Under the pieces are notes generated by a model, which made no database searches, was not told the origin of the DNA, and worked only from the letters and a program-made list of their open reading frames with translations. From Siderastrea radians (taxonomy: Eukaryota; Cnidaria; Anthozoa; Scleractinia; Rhizangiidae): a DNA stretch of 64,000 bases. Below, piece by piece: positions 55,417-64,000 of this stretch (position 1 is the first letter of the stretch; each line of letters opens with the position of its first letter). A program made the translations under genes and the position numbers. The stretch covers positions 3,257,482 through 3,321,481 of the forward strand of contig OZ024898.1 in assembly GCA_964017195.1 (NCBI GenBank). Direction: 5' to 3'.

Positions 55417-56657
55417 ATAAAAGCTTTGCGATGACAGTTTTTGATAAAAAAGAAAGGTTTTGATAGTTCTTGGTGGTTCTGTTTAATTTTTTTTATGTTA
55501 AAAGTATGCTGTTTTCATTTGAAGGGTCAGTTATTCAAGGGTGTTCCAGGGGTTGTGTTTTTGCCCAAAACTAAAAGAAAGAAAGAATGAAAGAAAGAAA
55601 GAAAGACAGAGAGAGAGAGAGAGAGAGAGAGAACCTGAAGAAAATTAAACAAACCTAGAGTTTAGAGTATGACCAATACAGAGTTTCGATTCTATTACAA
55701 ACTAATTCTCCCTTCTCCTCCTCAGCTCCTCCTCCTCCTTCTTATTGTTATTTTCTGGATCATTCAGATAGGATCTAAGATTGATTTGTCCTTAATTGGA
55801 ATAAAAATGGCATTTTCAACAACAAAATGCGAATTTATTTTGGCTAAGTGCCACTCTAGCTAAATGCAACGCCACCAAATTCGCACCAGGTTCATGCTTT
55901 TGTCTTGCCAGTATACTAATGATTAAACCCCAAAACCTACCTGGGTTTCATGTGCAGAAAATCACTGCAATAGTCCTCTATTGTCACAACAATGGTATCC
56001 ACAGCTTCGGTGCTCGGAACCCTGAAAGGAAATAGATAGAAGGAGGGCACGGGGTGGGAGTTCGAAGTGGGGGGGGGGGGGGGGGCTGCTTCTCTTAGCT
56101 GTTTTATTAATAATAATAATAATAACGAATTTTTAAACAGGATGGCCCTTCAGTACATGTAAAGTAAATTTGTCTTACATATATTTACCTGATTTTTACA
56201 CGATATGTTAAAATGTAATTTTACCCAGTTTTTTAAATTTTTATTTCAAATGTATTGTAATGCGCATTCGAAAATGCCACATTGATGTTTGCGCATTATA
56301 AAATTCATTAAAAGGTAAGAATTTAAAGAATTGAAGAATTTGGCAATACATTTAACTGAATCAGACGGGTTATGCTACGTTTCCACGCAAATTAGGACAT
56401 AAAAGGTGGATTTGCATGGTGCAAGTAAGGGGGCATTCCAGACTTAATTACCAGGAAGGACTCTGTTGCAAACAAAAGGGTGGGAGAGGGCGATAGCGTA
56501 AAAAGAAGAGAACAAGAAGATAGAGGTCGATTTGTATGATGCAACTGAGCGGTGAATCCAGAATTATTTCTAACGAAAGGAACTACTCTGTTCTAAACAA
56601 AAGGGCGGCAAAGGGGATGATAAAAAATAATAGTAATAAAAAAAGAAATAAAATTTT

Positions 56658-56696
<39 letters not shown>

Positions 56697-57709
56697 AAGA
56701 AAGAAAAATGATATTCTTTTCGTAAATGATATTCTTTTGGAAAATGTAATCTGAAAAACACTTTGCTCCACATGGTCTTGTGCTTCTCGATTTAGGTGTG
56801 TATAAAGTGTACGAACCGCTAGAAATGCCCATCAAAATGCTGGGGCCAGGGTAGTCCTGGGATAAACCAACAACCCATGCAGGGGGTGGAGGTAAGGTTA
56901 GAGAAGTGATACGGCATATGTTTCCTGAAACTTCTTACCCCAGTAATACTGTTAGATTTTGAAATATCTGTGGGCCAATCCCATATTTTTCTTCTTTGAG
57001 GCTCAATTTAAATTATTTCTGCTATATAGAATATAAAAACTTTGAGCACAGTTTAAATTTCTATAATCTTTGTCAGTTACCATGCACATAAACATTTTTT
57101 TTGGCCACCAAATGCCATTAATGAGGCCCTGTCAGGGGGGTCTGAATAATCCAGAATCCTGGGAAAATTTTGGAAATAATCCGTATCCCAATTCTGTAAA
57201 CAAATATATGCCTAAAATAAAATTTTGAAACAATCTCTATACAGTAAACCCTAATTACCATTTCGTGTCACATGAAGAGACTCAGGAGTGTATGTCACGT
57301 ATGTCAAAGGTTGCATTTCCATACCCCTGACGAAATGTAGGGGTGGTTACTAAGTCTGTGTTGTTAAAAACAGTGACGGCCCTGCGGCACTTTTGTGCGC
57401 TTGTTTTAGCCTTTTAGAATGGCTTTAAAATTTAAGCCGGTGGTTGTAACTGCAGTTTTAATTAGTGTTATTTAAACTTGACCCACTTTTTAGTGTTAAA
57501 AAGTTTACGGGCCTGCGCGACTGCTACGTACGTGTTTTAGCCTTTCTAGAGTTTTGCTCTCTTGAGCAAAGCTCATTAAGCAATGGTTGCTGTTTTATAA
57601 AATACCAGCTGTTCATGAGTCTTGGTTTTACGTTCGGCACTGCTGGGTAATATTGCATTAAAAAAGGTTGAATGAAGATTTTCTTGTTTTGTTTTTATTT
57701 TTGTCAGAG
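55417..57709. other. Gene-free spacer with simple repeats
   Basis: Holds a GAAA/GA-rich run (55570-55632), a G run (56071-56086), (AAT)n (56107-56126), a GA run (56660-56712) and short unrecognised open frames. No gene supported. Confidence 0.5.
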
Positions 57710-58624
57710 GGCTTGATTTCTGTTTTTAAAAGTAACTTCTGAGAGGGTTGTTTGAATGAAGTTCTCTGGGTATCCTCTCTCAAGGAGATGTGTTTTGAAG
57801 TTCGTGATGCTCACTTCAAATAATGTTCATGTTTAGTTCTGAGTAGTCTTAGAACCTCTTTTGTGATGAAGCCTCTTTTTACTCCGGATGGATGGCAGAT
57901 TGAAAAATGGGTGTACTGAAATGTTTAGTGGGTGTGTACATCTAGCATCGACTCGGTTTAAATCTTTCGCCTTTGTATTTTCAGTAGTGTCCAAGAACTT
58001 TGTTTCAGTTCGGATACTTCAGCCGCAAACTTGACATTTTGATGGTGTTTGTTAAACTGAACTGTGTAATCTCTTCTCTGGCTGTGTCCCAGAGGGAGAA
58101 GATGTCATCAATGAATCGTTTCCAGACGAGCTGTTTTAAAGTGCTTTGATTTAAGATCTCTATTTCTACCTTAACCATGAAAATATTTGCAAAAGCAACT
58201 GCCATTTTCAGTTGGTGCTTGTGGCAGTTCCATGAATTTGTAGGTAGTTTTCTTCATTAGATGGAGTTCTTCACTAAGATAAGTTTGAGCGCTCTTTGCA
58301 GTAGACATATGTTGATAGGACGTTCATTTCCCTGAAATGCTTTGTATGCATTGCACATTGTGTTCATTCTTTCCCCTTGTGGTATATTTGTAGATAAGCT
58401 CGTAATGTCCATTGAAACAAGGATTGTGTTTCCTCGAACCTTCGTTTCCTCTAAGTAATTGATAAAGTGAGTCGTATCTTTCAGACATGACTTCTGCTGT
58501 TGTGCTGTGAATGAAGTTTACAAACGAATGATGATAGTTTCTCTGGTGCATCTGGGCCTGGCATCACAGCCTGATACCATAGATTTCCTGACTGGCCGTG
58601 GGGCTGGTTTGTGTATCCTTGATA
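57710..58624 (-). pseudogene. Penelope-like element reverse transcriptase, C-terminal part
   Basis: Minus-strand translation shows Penelope-type RT motifs in order but in several frames: RIHKPAPRP, LVSMDITSLSTNIPQG (motif A with catalytic Asp), MAVAFANIFMVKVE, LVWKRFIDDIFSLW (motif C with the DD pair), then fragments of the distal region. Frameshifts and stops (for example near 58240 and 58510) show it is dead. It continues upstream at 63830-64000 after the 5.2-kb insertion; no GIY-YIG endonuclease part was seen. Confidence 0.8.
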
Positions 58625-59673
58625 GAGGGTCCACAATAGGGTTCTCAGATCCCGCCATCCCGCCTATTTTTTCCTGTTAATCCCGCCGTCCCGCCTAATT
58701 TTTGAAATAGTTTTCTACTTTCATGATGAAAACCTCACATACCTTTACACAATGGATAAAAGACAAGTAAACACGTTTTTATGGTCGATGGTCTCGATAT
58801 TATTTCAAAATATCGCCACTTCGAGCCACTAATGACCGTAACAAGTGTTTCGTTTGTGTTATTCTGTTTTAGACCCGTTTTACCTTTTTTGTCCAGGTAC
58901 AAATGGAAGGTAAAAATTGTCAAAGATTGATTGCTATGATATTCTGCCTATTCTCGGTCCTGCTTTTTCTTGGAAGACAACCTACTGAGTATGTAAGTAA
59001 AGCCGGTGGTTGTTCAAGTTGTGGGGTGGTAAGCGCGACCTGGTTTTGATCTAAAGGTCGGCGTTTCCAGTTCTCCACATTGTTTCTCTACAGGCCCAGC
59101 CGTATATAAATGGATGTGTCCTTAGACAGGGCTAGGGGCACAAAAGTCATGCAAGATCGGTCCAGTTACGAGGTCTGCAAAAATGAAATGTAACAAAACA
59201 TTTGTAAAAGTGCACTCACTTAAATCACAGTTTATTTCAAAGCTTTCTGCGTCTTTATATTACTTGCTTTCAGTAAATTTCTGCTCGGAAATGTCTTTTT
59301 TTTTTTCGAAGGAAGGCATTCCAGCTCGCACTCGGCATAATATATAGCAACAAAATTTATGATGCAGAATACCTCGTTTTTGGCAACAGCCGTAAGATTA
59401 CATTACCGTCCGTCGGTGTTGCCCTACTGGCTAGACTAACCAAAGCTGATCATACCTGCTCCAACAAACGCTCAATGGAAAGGGACGGAAAAGTTAAGAA
59501 CGCAGACAAGGCCAAGAAATGCACCACAAGTGCCTTATACCTCTTTCCGAAATTAACACAGTAGGATTCATAACAGCTTGATCTTCCTTGATCAATGCAT
59601 CACTTGAAAGCTGAAACACTTCATTCACAAACGATCCATTTCTATCAGCCTGCGCTGGTCAAATCAAGCAGTC

Positions 59674-61236
59674 AACAACAACAACAACAACACACTTTAT
59701 TTGCATTCCCAATTACAAATGGTATTGCAAAAGTATAGGAAAATAATGATAATAATAATACGAATTACATCTAAAGATATGAAAGGGTAAGTAATAGGAT
59801 CAACTAATTGACGATTGTTGCGATTGTCGATTCATTTCTTAGTGCAAAAGCTTCATAAATGAAGTAACCTAATTTTTTACAGAGAAAGGCATCTATATTA
59901 TTAAAGAGAAATATAATTTTTTGATTGGCATCGAAAGAACTAAAATCAGAATAATTTCTAACAATGTAGTCTATTAGAGATTTTCTAATTGTATTATATC
60001 TACTACAATTAAGTACAAAATGTTCTTCGTTTTCAACTTCATTTGAGCTGCAGTTTTGACAGATTCTCAGATGCTCACGAGGAAGTTTAGGATAAGAATG
60101 TCTACCAGTTTCAATTCGTAGGTTATGGTTGCCTACTCTAAGTTTTGCTACTGCCCGACGATGTTTAAGATTTGCAATTAGTTCTAGTGAGTTAGAGGGA
60201 GTAATATCTGTTTTAAAAGTAGAGTAAAATTTCAGTTTTTTGTTACATCTAATCAATTCATGTTGATGCTTTTCTAAACCAGTTTTAAAGTTTTCGATTA
60301 TTTTGGATTGGCACTTTTTAGTTTTTAATCTATCTCCTTTTGTATCAATCATAGTTTGAAGATCAGTAGAGAAATCGGTACCATATTGTTTAAGTATATC
60401 ATAGATGGAGAGCATAAAGCATTTTTTTCCAGAGTCTGCCAGTTGAGTTGAAATTTGAAGGCATTGTCTGGCAACGCTTGAATTCGGAAGGTTTAGTAAG
60501 TGAAGCCAAAACTTGAGTGTATTAGAGAAAATAGTTAGTTTGAGAGGGAGTCTTCCGGTTTCATTTCTTGCTGCGACATTCGATGCTCTTCTATTAAGGC
60601 AAAGATAAGATTTGTAAAATTGCGAGTGAAAGCGTTCGATAGGATCTTTCTCCCATTTGTTAAGATTGAGGCTATCATATGCCCCCCATATTTCTGAACC
60701 ATATAAAAGAACGGGTAGAAAGACAGCATTAAATAAGAAATTACATTTGGATATAGAGAGTTTGTTCAATTCAATATACCTTTTGAATGCAAATACTGAA
60801 CGTCTAGATTTTTCGACTAAACTCTTTTTTGAGGAGGTGAAACTCCCATTCGAGCTAAATATTGTTCCCAGGTAGGTGTAATCTGAGGTATTAATAATTT
60901 GGTTTCCATTTAAAAAGAAAGAATATTTTTCCCGGGTGCTTTTACGGTTCTGCTTTTGAAAAATTAAAACTTTTGTTTTCCGAAGATTTATTTTCAACAG
61001 CCATTTTTGTACGTAATTTTGGAGTGTGTCGATTTGCTTTTGAAGACCTGAAGCACTTTGAGATATAAGGACTAGATCATCCGCATAAAATAAACAATTA
61101 AGTGGATCCCCATTTGGTAGGGTAATTGCGTCTGTATCACGAGAGTTATCTAGAGTAAAAGGAAAGTCGTTTAAATATAGATTGAATAGTAGAGGAGACA
61201 GAATACATCCTTGTCTTACACCCCTGTTGTAATTTC
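59674..61236 (-). mobile_element. 5'-truncated LINE (non-LTR retrotransposon)
   Basis: Minus-strand insert whose 3' end is a (GTT)n tail at 59674-59690, after TTATTGTG-like A/T-rich sequence. The 5' side stops inside the RT domain at 61236, the usual outcome of incomplete reverse transcription. The insert borders are fixed by the uninterrupted block at 63540-63829. No target duplication is obvious. Confidence 0.8.
59804..61236 (-). CDS. LINE reverse transcriptase, C-terminal fragment
   Basis: About 477 codons of LINE sequence, open to the stop at 59804 with no internal stop. Seen: NRGVRQGCILSPLLFNLYL (RT palm), LFYADDLVLIS (catalytic YADD), LKINLRKTKVLIF, a long connector, then CQNC, nine residues, H, four residues, C (CCHC knuckle typical of CR1/L2/Jockey-type LINE ends), ending LRNESTIATIVN. 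The first ~17 codons of the longest open frame (from ATG at 61286) come from host sequence, so that ATG is not the element's start. The N-terminal endonuclease and RT fingers are missing, so it cannot be autonomous. Clade not decided. Confidence 0.85.
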
Positions 61237-61497
61237 CGTAAAAATTAAAATACCGTATCCCGCTACTTTCCCCTTGCAATTCTCGCATCCCGACCCCTCA
61301 AAAACACAAAATCCCGCTCCCGCTCTCAATTGAAATTCCCGCTTCCCGCTCCTGTTGTCAGCTCCCATCCCGAATATCGCCACAAAAATTAGCCAAATCC
61401 CTCATCCCGCCAAACCTAATGTGGACCTTCAACTCAGACGTTAAATGGTTGGTCCCTGAAGTGAGCTCTTCTCATTTCCCAATCAAACTGAATTTCA

Positions 61498-61605
61498 GTG
61501 CCATTTCGCAAAACACCGTTTCGCAAAATACCGTTTCGCAAAATACGGTTTCGCAAAGTACCATTTCGCAAAATACCGTTTCGTTTCGTTTCGCAAAGTA
61601 CCGTA
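61498..61605 (+). repeat. 15-bp minisatellite
   Basis: Unit CCGTTTCGCAAAATA repeated about six times with minor changes. Since 15 is a multiple of three, it leaves open frames on both strands (SQNTV repeats); no gene is inferred. Confidence 0.85.
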
Positions 61606-63829
61606 AGCCACCAGAACAAAGTATTGTCTGCACGGCAAAATATAGATGAAGTACAAAAGTTCTCGCAGGCGGCTTCGTTTTGTTCTACATTGAAATAAAA
61701 CTTTCGGCGAAAGTTGAAGGAGGTTTTCCCCGTCTCTGGCCGTCGAAATTTTTTCGATGTGAGTTTCGAAAGTAGCTAGAAATAGCGTCCGCCGGCGGTG
61801 CTCATTTGAAATTATGCCCGATGCAAATTAGATGCAACGCACCGAAAAGAGCCGACTGGAAGTATGGTTTTTCTACAGAAAACTTCACGGCTCGCTGGAG
61901 GTTTCAATTTCGTTCGCATCGATCTCAAACTTTCGGTGAAAGAAGGAACAATTTTCCTGCGTCTTGGCGTTATCATTTTTTCTTTTAAATGGGATTTTTG
62001 GAGGCGAAGAAAATGTCCTCGGCGATTGCTAGACGAAGGCGGGTTGAGTGGCCCAAAACAAATTCGGCAAAAGTATTTGACGGGCTTTTGATATCTGACA
62101 AGGCTGCTTGTTGAGACTAAAAAATTATTTACTACCGACATTTCAAACTCAGTGCTCGTTTCCTCCTGGAAATGAGAGGCTGTAATTTTTCCTCTCGAGA
62201 GATCGCGGCCCATGTCCGGTCGAATCAAAGTAAACAATGCGCAGTACATCGTAAAGGACCCTAGTCACCCACAGTGCTTTGCGCGCATCGAGTGAGAAAT
62301 CCGCCATTTTCTATGCCATCTAAAATCAGGATTTTTTCACAGTGAATTGAAATCCGGTTACATCCGCGCCAATACGGCCAGTTTGGGCCTTCACTCACTT
62401 TTTTGGCCTTAAAAAATTAATAGCGGTTACATCTGGCTGGTTATTTTGGTGTTGTTTGCTATTTTTCTCGTGAAATGTGCGAAACAACGCCAGGACTCTA
62501 AGCGGTTTATGCTTTCCTTCGCGTGGCAGTACCAAAACAGTCAAGCTTATGAAAGAAATCATTATTCAAGGACCTTCTTGGTTATTGCACTAGTCAAGCA
62601 AAAGGTATCCAATAGATTGAAATGCTGGTCAAGCTTATTCGCTGACATTTTACTTCATTACGGTGCGCGTTCTTCACGGGCTGAAATGTTTTGGTCTTCT
62701 AAATGTGACGGCGGGACTCGCTCTGCAGTGCCGGTAGCGACGCTAAAGCGACAGCTTCAAAGCCTTCGATTCCTAAGAACAGCACTTCGATTTTTTCCAT
62801 AAACTATTCCCTGGAATTGCAGAAAAGGAGGAGAAAGAATGGTTTGCGAACAGAATCTTTGTAAATCAGATCTGTTAGCCGCAGTCGACACCTTAGCTAG
62901 CTGCAGTACGTTTTGTTTTGATGGCAATTCATGTATTTTGAAAATTGAAATGAATATCCATCCTGTGCGATGATAACAAAGAAAACAAAAGCTATTAACA
63001 AAAGAGTTTCTTGTATGTGAAAGGAATGTGAAATGTTCTCGCTTTATACAGCGCTAATTAAAACTAAATGCGGTTCGGAGCGGTGGCCAGAGCGGCGTGA
63101 TCGAGTGAGTTTTGGAAACATTTCTGCCCTCCGTACATTCGCCTTTTGTGTTTTATGGTGATGGGAAAGTCAAGAATACCAAATTAAACAAGATTCCAAA
63201 CCTTTATGATTCTAGATTCGCTTGTAAATCATATTCCGCGGGCGCTCGCTGAATATAGTTTGCTTTTGGGTTGGCGGACCGGGAGGCTGGCCGGCTTAAG
63301 AACACAAACATTCTTTGAGTTCTAAGTTTTTGGACAGCCGCCAAAATGCGCTGAAAATAATCGAAAGCCCTTTTACTGGCACTAAAATCAAAAACAAGCG
63401 AGAAATTTCAGCTTCAGGCTACAATTTATATTTTCACCAGTGGAACTGTTGACGTTTTGTCACGTTCGACGAGTAATTTGATCGCAAATCTCAGATCAAA
63501 ACAATAACAAAGGCGTGCCTGACTAGGATCCTTAAGGCTACTCTTCCTTGATCAATGCATCACTTGAAAGCTGACACACTTCATTCACAAACGATCCATT
63601 TCAGTACCAGCCTGCGCCGGTCAAATCATGCAGTCTCGTAAAAATTAAAATACCGTATCGCGCTACTTTCCCCTTGCGATTCTCGCCTCCCGACTCCTCA
63701 AAAACACAAAATCCCGCTCCCGCTCTCAAATGAAATTCCCGCTTCCCGCTCCTGTTTTCAGCTCCCATCCCGAATATCGCCACAAAATTAGCCAAATCCC
63801 GCATCCCGCCAAACCTATTGTGGACCCTC

Positions 63830-64000
63830 TTGATAGGGTGTAGAATATTGGAATATGGGGTAAAGATATGGTGTTTGACAAAGCCATGTTTTGGTCATTT
63901 CATCTATAAGGTTTCCAAGGTAGAGTTCGCTAATAAGCTGTTGAACTCTAAGGTTTGTTTCCTCCACGATAAGATTCACAAGAGGTCTGTAGTGTTCCCT
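63830..64000 (-). pseudogene. Penelope-like reverse transcriptase, upstream part (runs off the window)
   Basis: Minus-strand frame REHYRPLVNLIVEETNL, then QLISELYLGNL, then IFYTLSR, which joins the RIHKP of 58613 once the 5.2-kb insert is removed. The element continues beyond the right edge. Confidence 0.65.

Larger units (their letters stand above)
59560..61430. repeat. Internal copy of the element's right-terminal block, split by a LINE
   Basis: 59570-59673 matches 63540-63636, and 61237-61430 matches 63636-63829 (CGTAAAAATTAAAATACCG through AACCTAATGTGGACC). The internal copy is about 90 percent or more like the terminal one and is interrupted by the LINE at 59674-61236. Confidence 0.8.
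58625..63829. mobile_element. 5.2-kb element with 15-bp inverted ends, inserted in the Penelope-like gene
   Basis: Ends GAGGGTCCACAATAG and CTATTGTGGACCCTC are exact reverse complements. TTGATA flanks both sides (58619-58624, 63830-63835), and removing the insert restores the Penelope reading (YTLSR then IHKP). It contains a LINE fragment, a duplicated terminal block and a 15-bp minisatellite. Minus-strand 61812-62249 (145 codons) and plus-strand 62446-62802 (118 codons) are open but unrecognised. No transposase was identified. Confidence 0.75.

Noticed and set aside
61812..62802. Open frames of 145 (minus) and 118 (plus) codons in the 5.2-kb element
   Set aside because: Noted as candidates for element proteins but not called as genes: no motif, no catalytic residues, no matching frame nearby.

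Overview
The window looks like nuclear DNA of a cnidarian, most likely a reef-building or related anthozoan coral. It is AT-rich, its genes have many small GT-AG introns, and the spaces between and inside genes are packed with short inverted-repeat transposons, Penelope-like and LINE fragments and dispersed tandem repeats of the kind seen in coral assemblies. The taxon is inferred from this style and was not tested by a search.

Layout. (1) 197-21064, plus strand: the 3' two thirds of PRPF6, the U4/U6-U5 tri-snRNP splicing factor, in 22 visible exons. Joined, the exons give a closed frame of about 654 residues to a stop; the N-terminal part (roughly 290 residues by comparison with human) lies upstream of the window. 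Its introns carry at least a dozen inverted-repeat elements, several nested. (2) 21065-28533: a gene-free stretch with transposon remnants, copies of a 106-bp dispersed unit and a 62-bp satellite at about 25.5-27.0 kb. (3) 28534-30012: a complete two-exon TASK-type two-pore potassium channel. (4) 30013-35700: gene-free, with inverted copies of the 106-bp unit. (5) 35705-51905: a tandem segmental duplication holding two intronless class A G-protein-coupled receptors (38373-39323 and 49770-50732). The second copy is split upstream of its receptor by a 6.7-kb insertion, which itself contains a 2-kb inverted-repeat transposon with a decayed, possibly DDE-type, protein. (6) 53010-55356: a two-exon gene matching the MPLKIP/TTDN1 family. 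(7) 57710 to the end: a decayed Penelope-like reverse transcriptase on the minus strand, split by a 5.2-kb inverted-repeat element, which in turn holds a 5'-truncated LINE.

The genes do not form a pathway, although PRPF6 and MPLKIP are both tied to RNA processing in animals. The most informative part is the layered insertion history. Several transposon boundaries can be fixed to the base because an uninterrupted paralogue or the interrupted reading frame is also present. No operons, CRISPR arrays, rRNA or intact tRNA genes were seen.
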